Assembly: GCA_913058555.1 (NCBI GenBank)
Contig: CAJXRJ010000449.1
Span: forward strand, 1-6,372
Direction: 5' to 3'
Length of the DNA: 6,372 bases
Source: an uncultured bacterium
GTDB lineage: Bacteria > Planctomycetota > UBA1135 > GCA-002686595
The stretch's first letter is position 1. Each line of letters begins with the position of its first letter. The translations under genes and the position numbers were made by a program. This document shows positions 1 through 6,155 of this stretch, piece by piece. The notes below the pieces were generated by a model. The model made no database searches. It was given only the letters and a program-made list of their open reading frames with translations, and was not told the DNA's origin.

Positions 1-1
1 C

Positions 2-574
2 GTCAAGGCCGAGCTCGCCGCGATGCGCGAAGAGCTCGGCCGGCTTTCTGCGCGCCTCGACGTCATGGGCAACCAGTCCGCCGCGCTGGCCCCAGTGCCG
101 GACCGACTCCCCGTGGGCAACCTCGTGAGTCAAGCCGATCTCGACGAGTTCCGTGCAGGCCTCCTCGCCGAGCTCAACGGCACCGATAGCCAACCGAGTG
201 GAAAGACGAAGGAACCTGGCCATTTGCAGCAAGATGTCGCGGCCGCCCTTGAGGAGGTCCGCCGGACTGAGCGCGAATCCGCCCGGGAGGCGAAGCGGGC
301 CTCGGCGCTCACGGCACTCGAAGCGCGCATGCCCATCTACCAGCAGAAGCTTGGCCTTACCACTTCACAGACCGTTGGACTTCGCACGGTCCTCGAGGAT
401 CGCATGGCGCGCTACGAGGAGATGGGGCGCCTCTGGGAAGCTGGCGACCAGGAGGCAGCCGGCACGATGAAGGAGGCGGAGCGCGAAATCTTCGGCACTG
501 AGATCGGCGGCGTGCTCAACGAACAACAGGTCGAGCAGTTCGAGAGCATGAACAGGCGTCGCGGCGGCAAGTGA
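2..574 (+). CDS. Coiled-coil protein with Spy/CpxP-like helical tail (5' partial)
   Basis: The reading frame is open to the left edge (VKAELAA precedes the first ATG at 23), so the true start probably lies outside the window. Numbered from that ATG, residues 1-15 are a charged heptad-like helix. Residues 20-70 are a Pro/Gly-containing linker, and 70-105 are a second highly charged Glu/Arg helix. Residues 106-176 are a helical tail with 'LGLTTSQTVGLRTVLEDR' and, later, 'VLNEQQVEQF'. This pair of L-T-x-x-Q-like motifs spaced along helices is typical of periplasmic Spy/CpxP/zinc-resistance-associated proteins, but the match is by pattern only. No enzyme motif is present. The end is KK/R-rich (MNRRRGGK) before TGA. 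Exact function is unknown; an envelope stress or structural role is a guess. The coding call is firm: GC-rich third positions and a long uninterrupted frame. The tandem array begins 14 bases after the stop. Confidence 0.75.
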   Translation, partial: VKAELAAMREELGRLSARLDVMGNQSAALAPVPDRLPVGNLVSQADLDEFRAGLLAELNGTDSQPSGKTKEPGHLQQDVAAALEEVRRTERESAREAKRASALTALEARMPIYQQKLGLTTSQTVGLRTVLEDRMARYEEMGRLWEAGDQEAAGTMKEAEREIFGTEIGGVLNEQQVEQFESMNRRRGGK

Positions 575-588
575 GCGCTCCGCGGAAT

Positions 589-663
589 GGAGTACGGGAG
601 TACGGAGCCCGGAGTGCGGAGCCCGGAGTACGGAGCCCGGAGTACGGAGCCGAGTACGGAGCC
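589..663. repeat. Tandem repeat of a 13-14 bp unit (GGAGTACGGAGCCC)
   Basis: There are about five and a half copies: partial at 589-597, then 598-610, 611-624 (one base changed, GTGCGG), 625-638, 639-651 and 652-663. Units are 12-14 bases long and differ by loss of a G or C at the junction. The unit AGTACGGAGCC is identical to the first 11 bases of the transposon-like end that directly follows (653-685). The array therefore looks like an expansion of the tip of that element. It is non-coding and lies just after the upstream gene. Confidence 0.9.
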
Positions 664-960
664 AGGATCGTTCTTTCGTTTTTGAAGGGTTCAGGCACTG
701 ACTCCCCTGTGCAGCAGGCTACATCCCGCGGCATCGACCTTCGCAGAACGAAGGCGACATCGGCAGGGCGACCCGAGTCGGCTCTCTGCGACAGGTAAGG
801 TACGTGGGCGCTGGCAATGCGATCGACCGTCTCCTCTTCAGCTATCGGCTCACCCAAGGTGGTCCTGTCCGAGAGGCAAAGTTTCGAATCGAGATCACCG
901 GCGCTGCTGGCCAGATCGTGCCTCAGTAGCCGAAAGCGAGAAAAAGAGGACCCTAGGACG
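653..960. mobile_element. Degenerate inverted-repeat element 1 (RAYT/MITE-like)
   Basis: The left end (653-685) matches the left end of element 3 at 29 of 33 positions, including the core GCCAGGATCGTTCTTTCG. A candidate right end lies in inverted orientation at about 929-960: CCGAAAGCGA, then an A-rich stretch and CCCTAGG. It matches the right end of element 2 at 9 of its first 10 bases but diverges beyond that. The resulting length of about 308 bp is close to the 323 and 330 bp of elements 2 and 3, which supports pairing the two ends. The interior shows no clear similarity to the other two elements and contains an open fragment (702-929). The left end is certain as a family member; the right boundary is tentative. 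Confidence 0.5.
702..929 (+). pseudogene. Possible C-terminal remnant of an unknown protein
   Basis: One frame is open from just after a TGA at 699 to a TAG at 927-929 and has no ATG start. Its second half reads like genuine protein: DIGRATRVGSLRQVRYVGAG, then NAIDRLLFSYRLTQGGP and VREAKFRIEITGAAGQIVPQ. The alternation of hydrophobic residues suggests beta strands, and G/C-ending codons are common. A GTG at 804 could in principle start a 41-residue product, but no ribosome binding site is evident. I do not recognise the family. It sits between the two ends of element 1, so it could be captured cargo or host gene debris. Chance openness in GC-rich DNA is a real alternative. Confidence 0.27.
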
Positions 961-1369
961 AGACTTCGCGGGGATTCGAGGGAATCGTGGCTGTCGATGA
1001 GGCCGTTGGGCGCTTAGGGCGTGAGAATCAAGAGGTAGCACCTGTCGTCAGGTTGCGGTTCTTCGCTGTTGTTAGGTGTTGACGGGGCGGCGGTCTCCCA
1101 TGGTTGTCCCCGCAAGCGAGAGCGTGACTCCGGTCCCGTGTCTCCACAGCGCCTATCCACCCTCGCGAGCCTCTCCTCTCCTGCCGACCTGCCCAGAAAT
1201 CACAGCCTTGATCACTCTTCCCTTTGCTCGTATCTCCTGCTTGTCTCGTCGTGACGCTTGGGAAGATGGGGGCGAACCCGGCCCTCTGCCGGGGCCTGGA
1301 CGTGATTCCCGCGGAACTGGATCGGATGACTGCCGCGCCGTCGGGGTCGCCATCCGTTTCTTACCTCCA
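961..1369 (+). other. Long gene-free leader upstream of the sulfatase
   Basis: No convincing gene, RNA or strong promoter is visible in these 409 bases. The sulfatase frame stays open back to an ATG at 1076, but the 98 extra residues look non-coding: mixed Pro/Ser/Arg composition with no domain, placed ahead of a signal peptide that should be N-terminal. One GC-only hairpin is present (CCCGGC at 1277-1282, five-base loop, GCCGGG at 1288-1293), without a T-run. A weak TTGATC-N17-TATCTC pair at 1208-1236 could be a sigma70-type promoter but is far from consensus. Confidence 0.4.
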
Positions 1370-3814
1370 ATGACACGATCTATCTTTGCGCCGGCTTCTG
1401 CGGTCGTCCTGATCCTTTGTGCGTCCAGCCCGGCTGAGGGAGCGCAGGTTGTCGCGGCCCCTCCCAACGTCGTGCTACTGATGGCCGATGACCTCGGCTA
1501 CGGAGACCTCGGTTGCTACGGTGCCCCCCTGATCGCGACACCGCGCATCGACGGGATGGCTGCGGCCGGAGTGAGGCTCACGTCATTTTACGCGCAGCCC
1601 CGCTGCTCCCCGACTCGCGCGGCCATTCTCACGGGTAGCCATCCGGAGAGAGTCGGGATCTCGAGTGCGCTTCCCCAGTGGGGAGAGTTCGGCCTGAACG
1701 GCGCAGAGGTGACGGTCGCCGAGGTGCTGGCTTCAGCCGGGTATGCGACGGGCTTCTACGGGAAGTGGCACGTGGGCGATTCGCCCTCGCAGCTGCCCGC
1801 AGCCCAGGGGTTCCAGGATGTGCTCGCCAACCCATGGGGCTACGCGGCGGATCCCAGCGCCTATGTCGACTCTTCCACGCCGGACTGGGAGTGGAACCCG
1901 GACGCGCGTTTCGACACCCAGCGCCTGACCACGCGCGCCGCTGCCTTCGTGCAGCAGTCGGTGACGGCGAACCAGCCCTTCTTCTGCCTCCTCTCCTATA
2001 ATGTTCCCCATTGGCCTGCCGTGGCGAGCCCCGCGTTCGAGGGCATCAGTGCAGATGGGCGGGAATACGGGGACGCGGTGGAAGAGATGGATGCCAGCGT
2101 GGGCACAATCCTCGACCTGATCGATACGCTTGGAGTGAGCGACGACACGCTCGTCATCTTCCTTTCAGACAATGGGCCAGCGCTCTCCCAGGGCGCGTAC
2201 CAGGCCGGATCCGCCGGGGCGCTGCGGGGTAGCAAGGGGACGACGTTCGAAGGCGGCATGCGCGTCCCGTTCGTCGCTCGCTGGACCGGTGTGCTGCCTG
2301 CGGGTGTCGTCATCGACGAACCCCTGGCTGATGTGGATTTCATGCCGACGCTTGCGGCGCTTGCCGGCGTCCCGACGCCGTCGGTGACTCTGGATGGCAG
2401 CGACATGCTTCCGGTGCTTCTACAGCAGGGGAACTCGGCCGGGAGGCCCTTCTATTACGCGACTTCTGGCGCTGTCCATGGCGTGCGCCTCGACCGATGG
2501 AAGCTTCGCCAAGGGGAGCTCTACGATCTCTTGGTGGACCCCGGCGAGACGACTGACGTGGCCATGGCGAACCCGGGCATTGTGCTCACGCTGCAGGGGC
2601 TCAGCGACGGCTTCGCCGCGAGCCTCGCGAACGATTCAAGGCCCCACGGCCTGCGTTCCTACATTCGATCGGACTGGCGGGTAGATACCGGAATTGGCGG
2701 CCCAGCTCTCCTGGGCGATGGTCGCTCATGGAGCGAGGTGGCTGACCCTGGTCGCGAATGGATCGTGGTCGATCAGGACCCCACCGCGGACTTCGAGCGT
2801 GTGGCGAGGGTCGGGCCCGCTCCTGGCAACGTGTCCGCCGTTTCGATCCGCCAGTCGACACCCAACAGCGCCGTGCGCCTGGAGCGAGCTGTCCTCGGCC
2901 CGGCGGCGAACGGCCCGTTCACGGTGGGAGTCTGGAGCCGGAGCCTGTCCACGCCTTCCGAGGCGATCGTGCTCTTGGACGTTGGAGGTGCGGATGAAGG
3001 CTTTTCCATCACGGTCGGTGACGGCGGCCTGGCGGGCGATGACGCAGCGCCTGGGCGTTCAGACGATGTGCGCGTGCGCATCGGTGGCTCGCAGTCGCCC
3101 CTGAGTGCGACGCTGACCTGCGACCTGCCGAACGCATGGGAAGCGCAGGCCCATCACATCGCGGTGACCCATGATGGGCACGGCGAGCTGGTTCTTTACG
3201 TCCAGGGCATCGAGGTCGACCGCGTCTCGCTTGGTGCGCCAGCTCCATGGGGTGCAACTGGCACTGCTGCGCTGTTCGGCCGTTCTGGTGCACTGGGCGG
3301 GGATGGGGGAGTCGGAGACCTACCCTTCGCGGCCGTCGGTGGGCTGGGGGATCTCACAGGTTTCGATCTGCGCGATCGGGCCCTGACCCGCGCTGAGATC
3401 GAGCGTCTCTACGTCCGGAGCTTTCACTACGACTACTGCCCAGGACGAATGAACTCTGCTGGCTCCAGCGGGAGGCTTGCGCTGAGCGGTAGTTTCTATC
3501 TGGCAGATGAGGCGCTGACGGTCTCATTGGCCGAACTGCCCGCGGGATCGTTCGGGTTCCTCATCGCCTCGGCGACCCAGGTCCGCGCGCCCATCTCCAA
3601 CGGATACCTCTGTGTCAACAATCCGATCTATCGGCTGGCCGGGCAGGTGCCACAGTCGGACGCCGCTGGGGCGGCGTCCTTTGTTCTAGACCGTTCGCTG
3701 GTGCCCGTTCAGCTGGGCTTGAGCGGAGCGGCGCAGCTCAACTTTCAGTTCTGGTACCGCGACGGCGGGGCCTCCAATTTCACCAACGCGATCCGCGTCT
3801 TCTTTGCCCCCTAG
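1370..3814 (+). CDS. Secreted S1-type sulfatase with LamG-like and planctomycete C-terminal domains
   Basis: This gene predicts an 814-residue exported hydrolase of sulfate esters, probably acting on sulfated polysaccharides. I chose ATG 1370 because a signal peptide starts there (MTRSIFAPASAVVLILCASS, cleavage near AEGA-Q). The arylsulfatase domain spans about residues 31-425. Visible active-site residues are D40 and D41 (metal), C79 in the CSPTR signature (converted to formylglycine), R83, K132 and H134 (GKWHVG), H214, D267 and N268 (SDNGP) and K289. All key residues are present, so an active enzyme is expected if a formylglycine-generating enzyme exists elsewhere; none is encoded here. Residues about 515-680 resemble a LamG/concanavalin-like jelly roll ending in 'LTRAEIERLY'. 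Residues about 688-814 form the 'YCPG...NSAGSSG...NFQFWYRDGG' module that I recall from planctomycete secreted proteins, of unknown role. No Shine-Dalgarno sequence is obvious. The family is certain; the substrate is not. Confidence 0.93.
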   Translation: MTRSIFAPASAVVLILCASSPAEGAQVVAAPPNVVLLMADDLGYGDLGCYGAPLIATPRIDGMAAAGVRLTSFYAQPRCSPTRAAILTGSHPERVGISSALPQWGEFGLNGAEVTVAEVLASAGYATGFYGKWHVGDSPSQLPAAQGFQDVLANPWGYAADPSAYVDSSTPDWEWNPDARFDTQRLTTRAAAFVQQSVTANQPFFCLLSYNVPHWPAVASPAFEGISADGREYGDAVEEMDASVGTILDLIDTLGVSDDTLVIFLSDNGPALSQGAYQAGSAGALRGSKGTTFEGGMRVPFVARWTGVLPAGVVIDEPLADVDFMPTLAALAGVPTPSVTLDGSDMLPVLLQQGNSAGRPFYYATSGAVHGVRLDRWKLRQGELYDLLVDPGETTDVAMANPGIVLTLQGLSDGFAASLANDSRPHGLRSYIRSDWRVDTGIGGPALLGDGRSWSEVADPGREWIVVDQDPTADFERVARVGPAPGNVSAVSIRQSTPNSAVRLERAVLGPAANGPFTVGVWSRSLSTPSEAIVLLDVGGADEGFSITVGDGGLAGDDAAPGRSDDVRVRIGGSQSPLSATLTCDLPNAWEAQAHHIAVTHDGHGELVLYVQGIEVDRVSLGAPAPWGATGTAALFGRSGALGGDGGVGDLPFAAVGGLGDLTGFDLRDRALTRAEIERLYVRSFHYDYCPGRMNSAGSSGRLALSGSFYLADEALTVSLAELPAGSFGFLIASATQVRAPISNGYLCVNNPIYRLAGQVPQSDAAGAASFVLDRSLVPVQLGLSGAAQLNFQFWYRDGGASNFTNAIRVFFAP

Positions 3815-4135
3815 TACGGTGCCAGGATCATTTTTTCACTTTCGGCCCGCCTGGTGGCGGCCTGACTAGCGCCCATCGTGCCCGCGGCTCGGTGGGTCCT
3901 AGTAGTGGCGAAAGCGGGGGTCTACGCCGGGCTGCTGCAGCCTGCACCACCACTCGTCGCTTGACTCCCCATTGGGGGTCAACAATGGTGAGGGTGGGAA
4001 TCACGGGGGAGGTGCAAGGAGCTGGCACCTTGCGGTCTCGTGTCCTGAGGGTTCAGCCGTTCGGCGACGGAGTCACGCTGTGATAGCGAGGCTGCGAACA
4101 TTCCAAAAGCGAAAGAACGATCCTGGCTCGGTACT
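3813..4135. mobile_element. Inverted-repeat element 2, 323 bp, RAYT-derived MITE-like
   Basis: The left end 3813-3845 (AGTACGGTGCCAGGATCATT, then a T-rich tract and CACTTTCGG) and the reverse complement of the right end 4103-4135 agree at 27 of 33 positions. Both tips end in AGTAC/GTACT. No target-site duplication is visible, as expected for single-strand Y1 transposition. No full transposase is present. Around 4012-4097 the sequence resembles a decayed tail of a RAYT gene (a GGAGCTGGCACCTTGC core, then GGCGACGGAGTCACGCTG and GCGAGGCTGCGAAC, recalling 'EEL..LG', 'GD..V.L' and 'ARLR'). A central hairpin lies at 3963-3980. The element is colinear with element 3. Assignment to RAYT is inference; the repeat structure is directly visible. 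Confidence 0.8.
3963..3980. repeat. Central hairpin of element 2
   Basis: GACTCCC at 3963-3969 can pair with GGGGGTC at 3974-3980 (one T-G wobble) around a four-base CATT loop. It lies near the middle of the element, and a different but similarly placed stem exists in element 3 (5456-5473). It could be a structural feature of the element or chance in GC-rich DNA. Confidence 0.4.
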
Positions 4136-4149
4136 TCTCTTCGGCGAAT

Positions 4150-4182
4150 CCCTGAACCGTCTTTGGGCGGGTCCGTTCAGGG
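4150..4182 (+). promoter_or_regulatory. Inverted repeat in the leader of the toroid gene
   Basis: CCCTGAAC (4150-4157) and GTTCAGGG (4175-4182) are a perfect 8 bp inverted repeat with a 17-base spacer. It ends four bases before the Shine-Dalgarno-like AAGAGGA (4187-4193) and lies between the right end of element 2 and the start codon. As RNA it would form a hairpin next to the ribosome binding site; as DNA it could be an operator for a dimeric repressor. No T-run follows, so a terminator is unlikely. The function is unproven. Confidence 0.4.
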
Positions 4183-4200
4183 GCTCAAGAGGAAAATACT

Positions 4201-5190
4201 ATGCTGACACTTGCCACCGCTCTGCTCGCTGCCGCCGCCATCTCCAGTCCCACAGGAGTCCCCACAGAGGTTCTTTCTGTGGGAACCACGCCCCAGGAGC
4301 GAGGCCCCGACTGGGTTGTTCGCAGTCAATCCGTCCAGGGATCCTGGGCTGGGGACGCAGAGGTGGGGGAGGTCGGAACCACGGCCCTGATGCTGCTCGG
4401 ATTCCTCGGGGACGGGGGGACCACAACTGCGGGGCCCTTCAAGGGAGCTATCGCCAAGGGCTTCGGCTGGCTCGAGGGACAGGCCGACCCCGATTCGGGC
4501 CTGCTGGGGAGTAGCGCCGAAGGCGAGGCTCGCTTGCTGGAGCATGCCTGGGCCACCCTGGCCTTCAGCGAGCTGCTCGTCCTGGAACCACAGGCCAAGG
4601 TCGGAATCAGTGTCCAGCAGCGGTCCGTCAAAGCGCTTCTCGCCCAACAGCGCGAGGACGGTAGCTTCGGGGATGCACGAACAACGGCTTGGAGCGCCTT
4701 TGCCCTGGTGTCCGCAAAGGACAGCAAAGCCGCGGTGCCCGACGAGGCTCTGCTGCGCGCCCGCAAGGTGCTGATGAGCATGGTGCCGACTCCCCCTGAG
4801 CCTTCGCAGGCCAAGGCCGGCGAGTTGGCCTTCCGCGCCCTGCTTGGATTCATGATCGTCGATCCCGACGACGCGCACCCCGAGCGCGGAGACCGGGCCG
4901 CCGTGGAGGCCCTTGGGCGCTTGCTACAACGGGACGGCGTGTGGACCGAGCTCAACTCCGAGCAGCGCATGCTCGTGGCCTACGCCAGCTTCCAGTGCGG
5001 GGGCGACCATTGGAAGCGCGCCAGTGCAGGCATCAAGGCCGTCGTGCTCCCGAAGCAGATCCGCAGGGCCGATCCACCCCACGGCGGCTTCCCCGCGGAG
5101 TCCACCCTCGGCGCCCACCGCGCCACGGCTTTCGGCGTGATGACCCTCGAGGTCTACTTCCGCTACGCGCGCATCATCGGGGCTCGCTAG
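4201..5190 (+). CDS. Secreted prenyltransferase/squalene-oxidase-repeat (alpha/alpha toroid) protein
   Basis: This is a 329-residue protein with a signal peptide (MLTLATALLAAAAISS, then PTG) and a helical remainder in alpha/alpha toroid style. QW-like repeats are visible at residues 41-49 (RSQSVQGSW), 94-103 (QADPDSGLLG), 149-158 (QQREDGSFGD) and about 286-300 (QIRRADPPHGGFPAE). The intervening helices are typical of the family ('GTTALMLLGFLGDGGTTT', 'EHAWATLAFSELL'), as is the ending 'VMTLEVYFRYARIIGAR'. In planctomycetes such proteins are often annotated as squalene-cyclase-like but lack proven enzymology. Here no DxDD catalytic motif is seen (the closest is DPDDAHP at 221), so a binding or scaffold role outside the cytoplasm is more likely than terpene cyclisation. 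It is shorter than many relatives I recall. The start is supported by AAGAGGA seven bases upstream. It is separated from the sulfatase by element 2 and is probably transcribed on its own. Confidence 0.85.
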   Translation: MLTLATALLAAAAISSPTGVPTEVLSVGTTPQERGPDWVVRSQSVQGSWAGDAEVGEVGTTALMLLGFLGDGGTTTAGPFKGAIAKGFGWLEGQADPDSGLLGSSAEGEARLLEHAWATLAFSELLVLEPQAKVGISVQQRSVKALLAQQREDGSFGDARTTAWSAFALVSAKDSKAAVPDEALLRARKVLMSMVPTPPEPSQAKAGELAFRALLGFMIVDPDDAHPERGDRAAVEALGRLLQRDGVWTELNSEQRMLVAYASFQCGGDHWKRASAGIKAVVLPKQIRRADPPHGGFPAESTLGAHRATAFGVMTLEVYFRYARIIGAR

Positions 5191-5204
5191 TCCGGAACCA
5201 TTTG

Positions 5205-5240
5205 CGCAACGGTTGTCAGGGGTGACAACGTCCCCTTGCG
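5205..5240 (+). terminator. Hairpin after the toroid gene, possible terminator
   Basis: GTTGTCA (5212-5218) and TGACAAC (5223-5229) form a perfect 7 bp stem with a GGGG loop, 21 bases after the TAG stop. An outer CGCAA (5205-5209) and TTGCG (5236-5240) can extend it across an internal loop. No T-run follows directly. Position and perfect symmetry favour a 3'-end structure, but the stem is also a good palindromic protein site. Confidence 0.45.
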
Positions 5241-5301
5241 ATTCCACTCCGGGCACACCCGTTTCTTCCCTCGTTCCATCCTTTTCGCGCCGCGCTAAAG
5301 A

Positions 5302-5631
5302 AGTACGGTGCCAGGATCATTCTTTCGCTTTTGGCCCGCCCAGTGGGACCTGACCAAAGCGTCCCTGGTTCTCTTCGTTCAGCGGCTAGGAGCAATGGCG
5401 AAAGAGGGAACTTCCACAGCACAGCTGGAGCCTGCTCCGCAATCCGTCGTCTGGACTTCCTATGAGGAGGAAGCGATGACGAGAGGGCAAGCAGGCGAAG
5501 CGTGCCGAGGAACTGGCGCCTTGCCGGACTGCCTTCAGGAGGAACGGCATGTCGGCGACGGCCTCTCGCTTCAGCAGCCACGCCTCGGACATGCCGAAAA
5601 TGAAGAATGCCCCTGGCTCGGCTCTCCGTAC
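5302..5631. mobile_element. Inverted-repeat element 3, about 330 bp, RAYT-derived MITE-like
   Basis: The left end 5302-5334 matches the left end of element 2 at 30 of 33 positions and is followed by the same GGCCCGCC. The right end (5594-5631) is more worn: CCGAAAATGAAGAATG, then CCTGGCTCGG and a seven-base insertion before the final GTAC. The shared interior anchor GTGCCGAGGAACTGGCGCC begins at 5502, 200 bases from the left tip. Element 2 has its equivalent at 199 bases, and the distances from anchor to right end are 92 and 91. Other shared blocks are TGGCGAAAG.GGG and the GCCTGC...CGTCG stretch. Downstream of the anchor, 'LQEERHVGD'-like and 'LA.A.R'-like traces recall the C-terminus of RAYT transposases, with the frame broken. 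A small stem lies at 5456-5473. Confidence 0.78.
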
Positions 5632-5645
5632 GAGAATGCAGAGTG

Positions 5646-6155
5646 CTATCGGTCTTTGACGTACTTGAGGACTTCCAATTCGTCGTAGGAGAATGGACCC
5701 TCCAAGCGCATTGCTGACTTCTCTAAGACTCGAATAGACGCCTGATTGCCCGGAAGGACCAGCCCGATGATCTGCCTGAGCTTCAGTATCTCGAAGCCGA
5801 ACTCAAGGCTCGCAATACACGCTTCGGTCGCGAACCCTCGCCCCCAGTGCTGCGGCAGAAATCGGAAGCCCACATCGACGGCATTCAGGTCAGACAGGTA
5901 CTTCAGGCCGCAGAATCCAATCACTTCCTCCGTGCCCCTTAAGACACAGGCCCAGCGTCCGAACCCAATGTCATCAAAGTCGGCGTAGTTTGCGATTTGT
6001 TGCCTGGCCATGTCGATGGACTCGACCAGTGGTTCCGCCGTGTATCGCATCACCTCCAGGTTGCTGTTCAATGCATAGAACGCGCCAGCATCCCGCACTT
6101 CGAATGCGCGGTGGAGCAAACGCTCTGTCACGGGGCCGACTCTATGAGTATCCAT
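5646..6155 (-). CDS. GNAT-family N-acetyltransferase, RimJ/RimL-like
   Basis: This predicts a 169-residue cytoplasmic acetyl-CoA-dependent acetyltransferase of the Acetyltransf_3 (RimJ/RimL) type. The family opening appears as 'TERLLHRAFEVRDAGAFYALNSNLEVMRYT' (residues 10-39). The central strand-helix is 'EVIGFCGLKYL' (77-87). The acetyl-CoA loop is Q102-x-x-G105-x-G107 in 'LPQHWGRGFATEA'. The late motif is 'LPGNQASIRVLEKSAMRLEGPF' (134-155) with the usual Asn137; a glycine normally found in 'EKLGM' is replaced (EKSAM). The substrate cannot be told: a ribosomal protein, amino acid, antibiotic or metabolite are all possible. ATG 6155 is the only in-frame ATG before an upstream TGA at about 6176, though no good Shine-Dalgarno precedes it. 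The gene points opposite to its neighbours. A sampled 60 bases are 53% GC against about 70% in the sulfatase, suggesting separate acquisition. Its stop lies 14 bases from element 3. Confidence 0.88.
   Translation of the reverse strand: MDTHRVGPVTERLLHRAFEVRDAGAFYALNSNLEVMRYTAEPLVESIDMARQQIANYADFDDIGFGRWACVLRGTEEVIGFCGLKYLSDLNAVDVGFRFLPQHWGRGFATEACIASLEFGFEILKLRQIIGLVLPGNQASIRVLEKSAMRLEGPFSYDELEVLKYVKDR

Noticed and set aside
589..663. CRISPR-like short repeats
   Set aside because: Units are contiguous with no spacers and match the tip of the adjacent element.
1208..1236. TTGATC-N17-TATCTC as sigma70 promoter of the sulfatase
   Set aside because: Only 4/6 and 3/6 consensus matches in a long leader. 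Chance occurrence is likely, so it is mentioned only in the leader entry.
1076..1369. Upstream start giving a 912-residue sulfatase
   Set aside because: The 98 extra residues look like translated non-coding DNA and would bury a clear signal peptide that starts at ATG 1370.
3972..4514. 180-residue plus-strand frame through element 2 into the toroid gene
   Set aside because: It crosses the element end and overlaps the toroid gene in another frame, with no domain and atypical composition.
4177..4878. 233-residue open frame on the minus strand
   Set aside because: It is the antisense of the toroid gene, whose signal peptide, repeats and ribosome binding site are convincing. The antisense product shows no domain.
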